Assembly (NCBI RefSeq): GCF_020514115.1
Contig: NZ_VTKZ01000001.1
Location: 310,001-374,000, forward strand
Direction of reading: 5' to 3'
Length of the DNA stretch: 64,000 nucleotides
Source of the DNA: Synechococcus sp. MU1642
Lineage (GTDB): Bacteria; Cyanobacteriota; Cyanobacteriia; PCC-6307; Cyanobiaceae
The position numbers and the translations under genes are program-made. Of the stretch, positions 16,079 through 24,441 are shown one piece after another. The notes beneath the pieces were generated by a model, which was not told the DNA's origin, ran no database searches, and worked only from the letters and a program-made list of their open reading frames with translations. The first letter of the stretch is position 1. Each line of letters starts with the position of its first letter.

Positions 16079-16261
16079 ATGGCAACGCGTTACGTGCTTC
16101 GGACGGGGGAGATCATCCACTCCAACCGCAACCCTGACGAGCTCGACGTCTACTGCTACCGAACGGGCGCCAATGACTACACCTGTCTGTTGCTTTCCGA
16201 TCAATCCGAAGCTGATTTTCTGCTCCGCTACGGATCAGACGAGTTGAATTTGGCCTATTGA
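16079..16261 (+). CDS. Small protein, 60 aa
   Basis: Reads MATRYVLRTGEIIHSNRNPD and continues with a Tyr/Cys-containing core (VYCYRTGANDYTCLLLSD) and an acidic end. ATG 16073 is an alternative start. Balanced composition and codon use support a gene. The function is unknown. Confidence 0.55.
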   Translation: MATRYVLRTGEIIHSNRNPDELDVYCYRTGANDYTCLLLSDQSEADFLLRYGSDELNLAY

Positions 16262-16307
16262 CGCCGCTCAGATCGTGGCCTGAATGGGTGGGCATCAAGG
16301 CAACTCC

Positions 16308-16457
16308 ATGGACGACGTCAGGCTGCAACAGTTGCTTCAGGAGGCAGAAGAGCACCTCCGTGCCCGAAGCTGCCGCCAGCGCTATGAGCGCGCCGTTGTT
16401 CGCCTGCCCGATAGCCGCCGGGGGATTTGGTTTGGTGATGACAAGCGTGCGGCCTAG
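16308..16457 (+). CDS. Small charged protein, 49 aa
   Basis: A highly charged helical product (RLQQLLQEAEEHLRARSCR) ending RRGIWFGDDKRAA. Its TAG stop shares the bases CTAG with the stop of the convergent TerB-like gene. No family is recognised. Confidence 0.5.
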   Translation: MDDVRLQQLLQEAEEHLRARSCRQRYERAVVRLPDSRRGIWFGDDKRAA

Positions 16458-16882
16458 GTCGCGCCGTTGACGAGAACGGCTGGCTCCAGAGGGGCGTGCA
16501 GCAACTCAAAGACAGAATCGATGCGCTCAGCCTCCACTTGCGAAATCGAGAGCATCAAGGCCAGCACGTCGAGCCGTCGCCGCTCCTCGGCGGAATAGGG
16601 CCCATCGGAGCGCATCAGTTCTGAGGCCATGGCGTAGGCCGTGAGCGCTTGATCGGCCGTGAGCACCTTGGCGGCCTCGAGCATCAGCGCCTTGGTCCCA
16701 CGCTCAAGCCGCATGGCAAGCACCGCATCCATCAGCAGCACCACCTCGTTCTCACTCATTCGGCAGTAGGGCTCGCGATAGCCGAGGGCATGCCGGAACG
16801 CCCTGGCCTCAGCTCGGCTGAGGGTGTCGTCCCATGACACCGCGGTAAGGCCAACGGCTGCAAAAGCAGTGACGACATTCAT
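16454..16882 (-). CDS. TerB-like (tellurite resistance) domain protein
   Basis: A 142-residue protein. It has a short hydrophobic N-terminus, then an all-helical TerB-like region (MLEAAKVLTADQALTAYAMA; SDGPYSAEERRRLDVLALML) with the acidic loop typical of the family. TerB-like domains bind metal or act as scaffolds in stress responses; the exact role is unknown. A signal peptide is possible (MNVVTAFAAVGLTAVS) and would make it exported. Convergent CTAG overlap with the gene at 16308. Confidence 0.7.
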   Translation of the reverse strand: MNVVTAFAAVGLTAVSWDDTLSRAEARAFRHALGYREPYCRMSENEVVLLMDAVLAMRLERGTKALMLEAAKVLTADQALTAYAMASELMRSDGPYSAEERRRLDVLALMLSISQVEAERIDSVFELLHAPLEPAVLVNGAT

Positions 16883-16991
16883 TGGGAATGGCGCAATCGT
16901 TGCCCAACAGTTGATGAATGGCCTGGGTCGCCGTTGTTAAAAGCGCAACAGCCCGTTGCAGATGAGTTGTTTGACCTAGTCGCCTTTGGAG

Positions 16992-17153
16992 TTATTCCGG
17001 CAGTCGCTCCACGGCCACATGCATAAACCGCTTCACCATGGAGATTGGCCAGCCTTCCCGCTGCAGGCTTTCAGCGATTTGATCGATCTGAATACTGATC
17101 TCTTCGGCAACCAGCTCTTCAAGCAGGTGGTTTGAATGTTGCGTGGTGGTCAT
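16992..17153 (-). CDS. Small acidic helical protein, 53 aa
   Basis: Starts MTTTQHSNHLLEELVAEE and is predicted to be all helical (IQIDQIAESLQREGWP; MVKRFMHVAVERLPE). ATG 17153 is preferred; the longer frame runs into the antisense of the next gene. The function is unknown. Confidence 0.55.
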   Translation of the reverse strand: MTTTQHSNHLLEELVAEEISIQIDQIAESLQREGWPISMVKRFMHVAVERLPE

Positions 17154-17259
17154 GGGTCGACAGCACTGCACCGGGCCTAACCCACCCAGGCTGTGTTTTG
17201 CCACATTGATTTCGTCGCCTTCGGTTGCAGGCTTGCGGCGTTGTTGCCAGCTTGAGGGG

Positions 17260-17412
17260 ATGAAACAGGCTTCCCTGCTCCGGCGCATCGGCACTTACCT
17301 GCTCGGTTTGGTGGATGAGTACTGGGCCATGCGTCGTCCCTGGCAGTACGGCGCCAAGCAACCCCAATGCGGGCTGCAGTGTGATGGCGACCATTGCGAG
17401 CGCGTCGACTGA
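17260..17412 (+). CDS. Small Cys-containing protein, 50 aa
   Basis: The ATG is preceded by GAGGGG. The N-terminal amphipathic helix (LLRRIGTYLLGLVDEYW) is followed by a Cys-rich tail (QCGLQCDGDHCERVD). The spacing of the three cysteines suggests metal binding or disulfides. No known family. Confidence 0.55.
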   Translation: MKQASLLRRIGTYLLGLVDEYWAMRRPWQYGAKQPQCGLQCDGDHCERVD

Positions 17413-17495
17413 GTGAGTCCAGCGCAAAATGCGCGTTTACACCGGTTGCCGTTGCTCCATGTCCCCACAACAGTGAGGTCAGCTCTGGAGATGAG

Positions 17496-17657
17496 ATGGA
17501 GTTCAAAAGCCGCATTTTTGCCACTTCGCGCGGGTCCACCATCGACGCCATCGGCGAAGGCAAATATCTGGTCTGCAATCAGGCCTATTGCTTCATGGTG
17601 CATGGCCTCCGCCAGGCCCATGAGGCCGTGCAACGTCAGGAAAAGCCCGGGCTCTGA
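17496..17657 (+). CDS. Small protein, 53 aa
   Basis: Reads MEFKSRIFATSRGSTIDAIG then GKYLVCNQAYCFMVHGLRQA. ATG 17496 has GGAG upstream (TCTGGAGATGAG). Two Cys separated by four residues may form a redox or metal pair. It is followed after three bases by the zinc-ribbon gene and is probably cotranscribed with it. Confidence 0.6.
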   Translation: MEFKSRIFATSRGSTIDAIGEGKYLVCNQAYCFMVHGLRQAHEAVQRQEKPGL

Positions 17658-17660
17658 GCC

Positions 17661-17837
17661 ATGGCGGAGTTCCGGATTCACTGCAAGCACTGCGGCTACG
17701 AGGGGCAGGCCAACTCCCGTTGGATCCCCTTTGTGCAGGTGGAGAAGCGGGGGCAGGATTGCCCCCATTGCGGCCGCCCCACCCTGCTTGAGCCCTGGTG
17801 CACGCTGCGGGCTGAGGCGTCAATGCCCGACTACTAG
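17661..17837 (+). CDS. Small zinc-ribbon protein, 58 aa
   Basis: Two CxxC knuckles are evident: CKHCGYEG near residue 8 and CPHCGRP near residue 34, the spacing of a rubredoxin-like zinc ribbon. The linker is basic (QVEKRGQD) and a further Cys is near the end (EPWCTL). Probably binds one Zn2+ and may act in protein or nucleic-acid contacts. It starts three bases after the preceding small gene, suggesting an operon. Confidence 0.6.
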   Translation: MAEFRIHCKHCGYEGQANSRWIPFVQVEKRGQDCPHCGRPTLLEPWCTLRAEASMPDY

Positions 17838-17854
17838 CCCGGCTATTAGGCCGT

Positions 17855-18004
17855 CTACTGAAAGGTCTGCCAGCTGCTGGTGAGCCACTGGGGAGCCACG
17901 CTCCACCAGATGGCGGTTGCCACAAAAATCGCGGTGAGGCCGATCAGGCTGGTGATCAGCTCCTCCTGCCGGTTATCGGAGCGAAGTTTCTTGGCTTTGC
18001 CCAC
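17855..18004 (-). CDS. Small membrane protein, 49 aa
   Basis: GTG start; the basic N-terminus (GKAKKLRSDNRQEEL) is followed by a Trp-rich hydrophobic helix (LIGLTAIFVATAIWWSVAP) and a short tail. Positive-inside charge suggests the N-terminus is cytoplasmic. Typical of picocyanobacterial small membrane proteins. The function is unknown. Confidence 0.6.
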   Translation of the reverse strand: MGKAKKLRSDNRQEELITSLIGLTAIFVATAIWWSVAPQWLTSSWQTFQ

Positions 18005-18112
18005 GGTTCCTCTTGGATGCTTCCCTCGGTGTAGGGCCTCTGTTCACCATTGGCCATCGGTCAAAACACCCGGCCGCAGCTCTGGCGATGATGGGCTCAG
18101 CGTCAAGGCCCG

Positions 18113-19786
18113 ATGAGCACCGCCACGTTTGCTGAGTTCGCCGAACGGGCCGACTATTCCCTGTTGGAAGCCCTCACGCCTGATCCCGAGGCGACAGCCG
18201 ATGGGGAGGACCACCGTCCGCGCCAGGTTCTCTCCGGTCACTACGTGCCGGTGACGCCCACCCCACTCCCTGAGCCCAAATACCTGGCGCACAGCCGCAG
18301 CTTGTTCAGCGAGCTGGGCCTCAGCGACGACCTGGCCCAGGATGATCAGTTCCGCCGAATGTTCTCCGGTGATCTCGGTGTGGCCACGGGTCCGATGCGG
18401 CCCTGGGGCTGGGCCACGGGCTATGCCCTCTCGATCTACGGCACCGAATACACCCAGCAGTGCCCCTTTGGAAATGGCAACGGCTACGGCGATGGCCGCG
18501 CCATGTCGGTGTTTGAGGGTTTGTTTGAAGGGCGCCGCTGGGAGATGCAGCTCAAAGGCGGTGGTCCAACGCCCTACTGCCGTGGTGCCGATGGCCGTGC
18601 GGTGCTCCGCTCCAGCGTTCGTGAATTTTTGGCCCAGGAGTTCATGCATGCCCTTGGTGTGCCCACCTCCCGTTCGTTGACGCTCTACGTCTCCCATGCA
18701 GAGACGGTGCGTCGCCCCTGGTATTCCGAGAACTCACGCTCGATGGACCCGGACGTGATGGTCGACAACCCGGCGGCCATCAGCACGCGGGTGGCGCCAT
18801 CGTTTCTGCGGGTGGGTCAGCTTGAGTTGTTCGCCCGCCGTGCCCGCAGTGAGGCCCATCCCCGGGCGCACCAAGAGCTGCACGTGATCGTGGCGCACTT
18901 GATCGAACGCAATTACCGCCAGGAGATCGATCCCGGCCTGCCCTTCAGCGACCAGGTTGTGCTGTTGGCGCGCTTGTTCCGTGATCGCCTCACGGCCCTA
19001 GTGGCCAACTGGATCCGGGTTGGCTACTGCCAGGGCAATTTCAACAGCGACAACTGCGCCGCTGGCGGCTTCACCCTCGACTACGGCCCGTTTGGGTTCT
19101 GCGAGCTGTTCGATCTGCGCTTTCAGCCCTGGACGGGTGGCGGCGCCCACTTCTGCTTCTTCAACCAGCCGGTGGCCGCGGAGGCCAACTACCGCATGTT
19201 CTGGAAATCACTGCGAACACTCATGGAGGGCCAGGCGGAGGCCCAGGCCCAACTGGACCAGTTGCTGGAGGACTTCCCTGCGGCCATGCAGGAGGCCATG
19301 CAACGGATGTGGAGCAGCAAACTCGGCGTGTCCAGTGCCGACGACGCCCTGGTGCGCGAGCTGTTGCAGCTCTTGGTGGATTCCAGCGCTGATTATTCGA
19401 TGTTGTTCCGCCGCTTGTCGGATCTGCCCGAGCAGATTGATCCGCTGTGGGACTGTTTCTATCTGCCCCTTTCAGCGTCCCTCGAATCCCAGTGGCAGGA
19501 CTGGTTGCGGCGCTGGCGCGCCCAGTGGCCCAGTGGCGTTGATCCGGCCCAGATCTCCGCTGGTATGCGGCGGGTCAATCCGGCAATCACCTGGCGTGAG
19601 TGGTTGATCGCTCCGGCCTACCAGCAGGCAGCCGAAGGCGACACCTCTTTGATGGCTGAACTGCAGCAGTTGTTCAGCACGCCCTACGACACTCCTGCCC
19701 CTGAATTGGCGGCCCGCTACGACCGCTTGAAACCGCGGGAGTACTTCAGCGCTGGTGGCGTGTCCTACTACAGCTGTTCGTCTTGA
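18113..19786 (+). CDS. selO: SelO (YdiU) protein adenylyltransferase
   Basis: A 557-residue pseudokinase-fold enzyme that transfers AMP from ATP to Ser/Thr/Tyr side chains of target proteins in redox homeostasis. Family signatures include MFSGDLGVATGP, LKGGGPTPYCRGADGRAVLR and a central QGNFNSDNCAAGGFTLDYGP. The extreme C-terminus is YYSCSS: the residue that is selenocysteine in eukaryotic SelO is Cys here, as usual in bacteria. Length is about normal for bacterial members. Its TGA overlaps the TTG start of the DUF924 gene, implying translational coupling. Confidence 0.92.
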   Translation: MSTATFAEFAERADYSLLEALTPDPEATADGEDHRPRQVLSGHYVPVTPTPLPEPKYLAHSRSLFSELGLSDDLAQDDQFRRMFSGDLGVATGPMRPWGWATGYALSIYGTEYTQQCPFGNGNGYGDGRAMSVFEGLFEGRRWEMQLKGGGPTPYCRGADGRAVLRSSVREFLAQEFMHALGVPTSRSLTLYVSHAETVRRPWYSENSRSMDPDVMVDNPAAISTRVAPSFLRVGQLELFARRARSEAHPRAHQELHVIVAHLIERNYRQEIDPGLPFSDQVVLLARLFRDRLTALVANWIRVGYCQGNFNSDNCAAGGFTLDYGPFGFCELFDLRFQPWTGGGAHFCFFNQPVAAEANYRMFWKSLRTLMEGQAEAQAQLDQLLEDFPAAMQEAMQRMWSSKLGVSSADDALVRELLQLLVDSSADYSMLFRRLSDLPEQIDPLWDCFYLPLSASLESQWQDWLRRWRAQWPSGVDPAQISAGMRRVNPAITWREWLIAPAYQQAAEGDTSLMAELQQLFSTPYDTPAPELAARYDRLKPREYFSAGGVSYYSCSS

Positions 19787-20319
19787 CAGCAGACGACGTT
19801 CTGGAGTTCTGGTTTCAGCAGTGCCGTCCCTGGCAGTGGTTTCGCCGCAGCAGCAGCTTCGATGCGCTGGTGCGCGATCGTTTTGCTGCTCTTGTGGAGA
19901 GGGCACTGGCCGGCGAGCTTGAGGCCTGGGCTGATACGCCATCGGGCGGCCTCGCCCTTGTGTTGCTTTTGGATCAATTCAGCCGTCAGATCTGGCGCGG
20001 TGAGGCAAAGGCCTTCGCCGGCGACCAGCAGGCCAAGGCCCTCAGCCAGAAGGCCTTGCAACAGGGTTGGATTCAACAGGAAAAGGAGCGAGCCAAACGT
20101 CAGTTCTGGCTGATGCCTCTCTTGCACAGCGAAGAGCACGAGGTGTTGGTCCAGGCCATCCCTCTGCTGGAGCAATTCGCCGACGTCGCCACCGCTGATG
20201 TCGCCCGCCGCCATCTCATCCAGCTGCAGAGCTTTGGTCGTTATCTTCATCGCGATGCTGCTCTTGGAAGGTTGAGCTCACCGGAGGAAGCATTGTTTGT
20301 GCAGCAAGCACAACGTTGA
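19783..20319 (+). CDS. DUF924 family protein
   Basis: A 178-residue protein with the DUF924 (PF06041) layout: start TADDVLEFWF, then LLLDQFSRQIWRG, later WLMPLLHSEEHEVL and HRDAALGRLSSPEE. The TTG start overlaps the selO stop (TTGA). The family is widespread with no settled function, possibly TPR-like. Coupling to selO is notable. Confidence 0.88.
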   Translation: MTADDVLEFWFQQCRPWQWFRRSSSFDALVRDRFAALVERALAGELEAWADTPSGGLALVLLLDQFSRQIWRGEAKAFAGDQQAKALSQKALQQGWIQQEKERAKRQFWLMPLLHSEEHEVLVQAIPLLEQFADVATADVARRHLIQLQSFGRYLHRDAALGRLSSPEEALFVQQAQR

Positions 20320-20514
20320 TGGTTGATTAATCTCTCTGCTGATGTTGATTTTTTGGAATATTTTGGAATGGTTGTTGCAGTCGTGAGTTGATAAATTCTT
20401 TTCGTTCGATCACAACTAAGAGTTGAAGCTTGGATTGAGGGCGTGTTGATCTAAGGCCAGAAATGAGATCACTGCTAGCTTCTTGAGGTCAGTCCCGCAG
20501 CGATTACGCATTTC

Positions 20515-21323
20515 TTGCGTTCACGGGTGCTCGATGAGGCTGGATTGCCCAGTGACGTTTCGGCTAGGACCTATGGCAACAAGCGCTACTTCGGCATGGT
20601 GATTGCTGATCAGTCTTTAAAGCCAGGCAAGCGTCTGCAACGATGCAAGCATGTTCATGCAATGCCTCAACGATTCGTTGAGGGTCTTGACTGGCATCAA
20701 ACCAAGTATTCAGTGCTGTTTTAGAAAAAATACAAGCAGTTTATGAAGGAAAGAGCTATAGAAAAGGAGTTTTTAAGGCGTTTCTATCGGAAAAATTAGA
20801 GTGGTACGACGCGATTTATCAAGATATCGAGCGAAACGGGTATCGGCGGTCCGACTCGATTGAGAACAACGTGGAAGTTGCCTTGGCCGCGAAAGGCGAT
20901 CTTCTGCTCATCGATGGACGCCATCGTTTGATTTTGGCGCAGCTGCTGGGTTTGAAAAAGATTCCTGTAGTCGTGAACTTGGTGGCTGAAAGTGTCGCAA
21001 GATCCCTGCTCGATTGTTCGGATCATTCGACGGCTCGTCCCTACGAAGAAAGCAAAAGAACCACTGCAGCACAGTGGATGTCTCGTCATCACCTTCCTTT
21101 TGCTGTGGCGAAATTGCTGGGTCTCAAGAAAAACGCTGGCCCCCTCGATCATCTCAATGGGGTTGGGGCAACGTTGTCGATAGCTGATGCTGAAAGTTTA
21201 AAGCAGCAATTGCTTCATCAAACGGTTGATCAACGTTTCAATGCCTTGATCACCGTTGCAGGTGGTCGAAATGGAAAAGGGGGGCTGGTGAATTCGCACC
21301 AGCGCAATCATTTTTCGTCTTAA
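20515..21323 (+). pseudogene. ParB-like/DGRHR-domain protein remnant
   Basis: Two frames must be joined. The 5' frame (20515-20724) ends FVEGLDWHQTKYSVL before a stop. The next frame, open from about 20693, continues EKIQAVYEGKSYRKGVF, EWYDAIYQDIERNGYRR and DLLLIDGRHRLILAQLLG, the hallmark of ParB-like domains often found with sugar or methyl transferases in glycan clusters. No proper start precedes the 5' part (an in-frame TAG is close by), and the last ~50 codons look degraded. The local sequence is more AT-rich than the surroundings. Interpreted as a transferred and decaying gene. Confidence 0.7.
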
Positions 21324-21353
21324 CGGCGAGTTATCAACGATTGTTCTTGTTGT

Positions 21354-21524
21354 TCAGCTCTGTTCGCCTTCATCCTTCATCAGGCGCAGCGCCGCATTCA
21401 TCACAGCAGCTTTCACCTCCCGGCGCTCGAGTCCCTGGCGTTCGAAATGACGGACGATGCGCGATAAATCCCACCAGACGGCCACTTCCACTTCATCCAT
21501 CTCGTTGGCGATGTGGAGAGTCAT
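21354..21524 (-). CDS. Small charged protein, 56 aa
   Basis: Reads MTLHIANEMDEVEVAVWWDL and is helical and charged thereafter (VRHFERQGLERREVKAAVM). It is placed between the ParB-like remnant and the DUF3303-type gene. Coding bias is good. No family is recognised. Confidence 0.6.
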   Translation of the reverse strand: MTLHIANEMDEVEVAVWWDLSRIVRHFERQGLERREVKAAVMNAALRLMKDEGEQS

Positions 21525-21662
21525 GGCTGTGCTGGGTCCTATTTCAGCTGTAGCCCGTTGTCAGCTGCGCCTGAGGCTCCTGCGGAATGACTGCTGAATT
21601 CAGTTGCGATTCCGCCTAGATGCTCGTTCGTGGCTACGAAGCAAGTGGTTGCCCCCTTCACC

Positions 21663-21980
21663 ATGCAGCACTACTTGATCGTTTGGACCTTCCCGACCGT
21701 TGAGGGGGCCTGGGAGTCGTGCCCTGGCTTTGCTGACTACATCAATGCGGGAGCACCTGGTGATGCGTTCGACGGCTTTGCTCTCAAATACCGCGTCTGT
21801 GAACCGATCAGCGGTAGTGGTGTTGCTATTGCCGTTGCCAGTGACATCGGCAAGGTGTGGGCGCATCTCGGCCCCTGGATCAAAGACTTCGGCATTCAGT
21901 TCGACGTCACTGCCGTGGTTTCGGATGCCGAATTTGCTGCGATGTGGCCGATGGTGGAAGCTGCATCATCCGTCGACTGA
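21663..21980 (+). CDS. DUF3303-like small protein
   Basis: A 105-residue protein beginning MQHYLIVWTFPTVEGAW, with the dimeric alpha/beta-barrel pattern of DUF3303-type proteins (HYLIVWTF ... VWAHLGPWIKDFGIQFDVT). Frame 21630 offers an earlier GTG; the internal ATG is preferred because the domain starts there. Role unknown; small ferredoxin-like folds of this type often bind small molecules. Confidence 0.65.
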   Translation: MQHYLIVWTFPTVEGAWESCPGFADYINAGAPGDAFDGFALKYRVCEPISGSGVAIAVASDIGKVWAHLGPWIKDFGIQFDVTAVVSDAEFAAMWPMVEAASSVD

Positions 21981-22010
21981 GACGGCTAATCCGTAAACCT
22001 TTGCCCGGCC

Positions 22011-23204
22011 TTGACGCTTGCCTTGCTTGAGCCTCTGCTGTTTCTTGCTGCGGCTGGATCGGCTTCAGCGGGATTGTTGATCCTGCAATTGGGTCTGCAA
22101 CGCGTGTTTGCTGTTGCACCGCGCTTGAAGCCGGCTCAGTCGGACGCTGCTCCGGACACCTCGCTGACTGTGGTGATCCCTGCATTCAACGAAGCACACA
22201 ACATCGCAGCCTGTGTTGGCTGCGTGCTGGCCAGTGAGCCTCCTTGCCGGGATTGGTCGGTGCTGGTGGTGGATGACGATTCCACCGATGCAACGGTGGA
22301 GAACGCCAGTCGCGCTGGCTCTGAAGCGTCCCACTTCCGCCTGATTCAGGCCGGCCCCAGGCCCGTCAATGAACGCTGGGTGGGCAAGAATTGGGCCTGC
22401 AGCAAGGCCGTTGAACAGGTCTCCAGCGATTGGCTGTTGTTCATCGATGCCGATGTTCGGCTCAAGCCCGATGCGCTGCAACGGGCCCTTGCACAGGCCC
22501 TTGATGAGGATGCTGATCTGCTCAGCCTGGCGCCGCGGTTGAGCTGCGGATGCCTGGCGGAATGGATGGTGCAGCCCATCATGGCCAGCCTGCTGGGCCT
22601 CGGTTTCCCCATTCTTGAAACCAACGACCCTGCATCGCCGGTGGCGTTTGCGGCGGGACCTTTCATGTTGTTCAAGGCGTCCATCTATGCGCAGATCGGT
22701 GGCCACCGTGCCCTGGCTGGCGAGGTGGTGGAAGATCTGGCCCTCGCCCGTGCCATCAAGGGCGGCGGCCATCGGCTTCGTTATCTCCTGGGGCTTGATG
22801 CGGTCGATCTGCGGATGTACAGCGACCTGGCGGCTCTTTGGGAGGGCTGGACCAAGAACTGGTTTCTGGGTTTGGATCGGGATCCCGTCAAAGCCCTCGG
22901 AGCAGCCTTGGTGGTGCTGTTGATGTTCACAGTGCCCTGGCTGTTACTGCCGGCATCGCTCGTGCTGCTCTGGCTCCAGCCCCTGTTGGCGAATCTTTGG
23001 TGGTGGTTGATGGCCTTGGCGAGCTTGGCCATCTTTCAACAGCTGCTGCTGCGGCTGTGGACGCGCAGAAACTTTGACGTGCCCCTCAGCTATTGGTGGC
23101 TGATGGGTGCCGGTGGGTTGCTGGTGGGCGCGATTGGCCCTGTCTCGATTTGGCGCACCCGTTCGGGACGCGGCTGGACCTGGAAAGGCCGGCCCCTCAA
23201 TTAG
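22011..23204 (+). CDS. Family 2 glycosyltransferase, membrane-bound
   Basis: A 397-residue GT2 enzyme. The N-terminal membrane segment is followed by the catalytic domain (SLTVVIPAFNEAHNIAACV; VVDDDSTDATV; FIDADVRLKPDAL; GEVVEDLALARAIKGGG). Several C-terminal transmembrane helices follow (from about residue 295). It resembles the HpnB/CruG group, involved in hopanoid- or carotenoid-linked sugar transfer; the actual acceptor is unknown. TTG start. It overlaps the 3' end of the small gene on the other strand by four bases. Confidence 0.85.
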   Translation: MTLALLEPLLFLAAAGSASAGLLILQLGLQRVFAVAPRLKPAQSDAAPDTSLTVVIPAFNEAHNIAACVGCVLASEPPCRDWSVLVVDDDSTDATVENASRAGSEASHFRLIQAGPRPVNERWVGKNWACSKAVEQVSSDWLLFIDADVRLKPDALQRALAQALDEDADLLSLAPRLSCGCLAEWMVQPIMASLLGLGFPILETNDPASPVAFAAGPFMLFKASIYAQIGGHRALAGEVVEDLALARAIKGGGHRLRYLLGLDAVDLRMYSDLAALWEGWTKNWFLGLDRDPVKALGAALVVLLMFTVPWLLLPASLVLLWLQPLLANLWWWLMALASLAIFQQLLLRLWTRRNFDVPLSYWWLMGAGGLLVGAIGPVSIWRTRSGRGWTWKGRPLN

Positions 23205-23374
23205 GCCTGGTGCCCTGTTTTGCGGGCATCTTCAGCCCGCCGCCGGATCGCGGCATGCCGGAATGCTTTTTCCAGCTTCGTCAATTTGGGCTGCTGGTAC
23301 TGCAGGGCAGCCTCGCCGCGGGCTTTGGCTGCGTTGATGAAATCGTCTGTCTTGGTGCCGCTGAGTCCACTCAT
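23201..23374 (-). CDS. Small basic helical protein, 57 aa
   Basis: Reads MSGLSGTKTDDFINAAKARG and continues as an amphipathic, Lys/Arg-rich helix (KLEKAFRHAAIRRRAEDARK). It ends within the stop region of the glycosyltransferase gene. Possibly nucleic-acid associated. No family is recognised. Confidence 0.6.
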   Translation of the reverse strand: MSGLSGTKTDDFINAAKARGEAALQYQQPKLTKLEKAFRHAAIRRRAEDARKTGHQA

Positions 23375-23566
23375 CTCAATGCCTCAACTAGCTCAAGCCT
23401 GGTTCTCTTGAAGCTCAATTGGGCTCGAAGTAAAGACCTTCTATGGAATTCACCCTTGAGGGGAATGGTTGTTCAGCCTCGATCTGACCGATAAGCCATT
23501 CCCTCTGAAGCCTCTCGCATGGGCCGCTTGTGTGCGAAGGTAAGAAGTCTTGATCAATTTCTTTTT

Positions 23567-23812
23567 TTGACGATCTTCATTGGAAATCTCTCCTGGGACG
23601 CTGAGCGGGAGGATCTCACTCATCTGTTCAGTCAGTACGGCGAGGTGAGCAAATGCTCCTTGCCCCTCGACCGGGAGACGGGCCGCAAGCGTGGTTTCGC
23701 TTTTGTGGATCTCAGCAACGAAGCCGATGAGCAGTCGGCGATCGACGACCTGCAGAACGTTGAGTGGATGGGCCGTGCCATCTCCGTTCGTAAGGCCGAA
23801 CCCCGCCGCTGA
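23567..23812 (+). CDS. RNA-binding protein (RRM)
   Basis: An 81-residue single RRM domain. RNP2 is TIFIGNLSW at the N-terminus and RNP1 is KRGFAFVDL near residue 45. The C-terminal strand (GRAISVRKAEPRR) is basic. The TTG start gives the standard RRM N-terminus; an in-frame ATG at 23519 would add an unconserved leader. Cyanobacterial Rbp proteins bind mRNA and are often cold- or light-responsive. Confidence 0.9.
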   Translation: MTIFIGNLSWDAEREDLTHLFSQYGEVSKCSLPLDRETGRKRGFAFVDLSNEADEQSAIDDLQNVEWMGRAISVRKAEPRR

Positions 23813-23879
23813 GCTTCAAAACAAGCCCAAGGGGGATGGGCCGGTGATCGTTCACTGGCACCCGAACCCCTGACTCACC

Positions 23880-24131
23880 TCACTGTCCAAAACCTCGGTC
23901 GGTTGTGGATGGTGAGCTTGTCTCATGCTTTGCGTTGGCCGGTTGCTGTTGTGAGGCCTGGTTGAACCGACTGTCGAGCCAACGCGAAAGAACATAGATC
24001 CCAATGAACATCGGGATATAAATCTGATAGGCACTCTGCTGTTCAATTTCGAGCTGATTGACGACTGTGACGGCTGCCGTGCTGAGCACGAGGTAGATCC
24101 CGACACGCCGAAACAGGGGTGATTTGAACAA
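23880..24131 (-). CDS. Small two-helix membrane protein, 83 aa
   Basis: Two hydrophobic segments (VGIYLVLSTAAVTVVNQL and YQIYIPMFIGIYVLSRWL) and a polar Gln/Ser-rich tail. No motif links it to a known family. It is divergent from the gene at 24244. Confidence 0.6.
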   Translation of the reverse strand: MFKSPLFRRVGIYLVLSTAAVTVVNQLEIEQQSAYQIYIPMFIGIYVLSRWLDSRFNQASQQQPANAKHETSSPSTTDRGFGQ

Positions 24132-24177
24132 CGGTTTGAGAGTCCGAACCTTTCATCATGTTCTCCTGCTGAGGACC

Positions 24178-24193
24178 TCCCTCAATTGGGGGA
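24178..24193 (+). promoter_or_regulatory. Palindromic box related to the 8.6-kb pair
   Basis: TCCCTCAATTGGGGGA is an 8+8 inverted repeat with one wobble pair, matching the CCCTCARYTGAGGG-type boxes at 8598-8648. It lies about 50 bases upstream of the paralogous small gene at 24244. Confidence 0.5.
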
Positions 24194-24243
24194 TGTGCCA
24201 GACGCGGTTTGCCTACTGAACGAGGAGGCGCTGCAACGCTCTG

Positions 24244-24399
24244 ATGCCACCCGCCTATGACCTGATCATTGAGCGTGGGGGCTTGGTTGTGGTGGAGACC
24301 ATCGAGGCCTGTGACGAGGACGCTGCCTGGCGCGCTGGTTTGATGTTGCACATTGATGCACTGATGGCCGTGGTCTGCACGGACGAACACGACCCTTAA
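24244..24399 (+). CDS. Small YDLI-type protein, 51 aa
   Basis: Reads MPPAYDLIIERGGLVVVETI then DEDAAWRAGLMLHIDAL. The YDLI(I/L)xRxG...VE...AW pattern is shared with the 65-residue product at 8665, and both genes have the same type of palindrome upstream. No known domain. Confidence 0.6.
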   Translation: MPPAYDLIIERGGLVVVETIEACDEDAAWRAGLMLHIDALMAVVCTDEHDP

Positions 24400-24441
24400 T
24401 TGATGCGGGCTTAGGCTTCTCTTAAGAGTTGGAGCGGTGCC

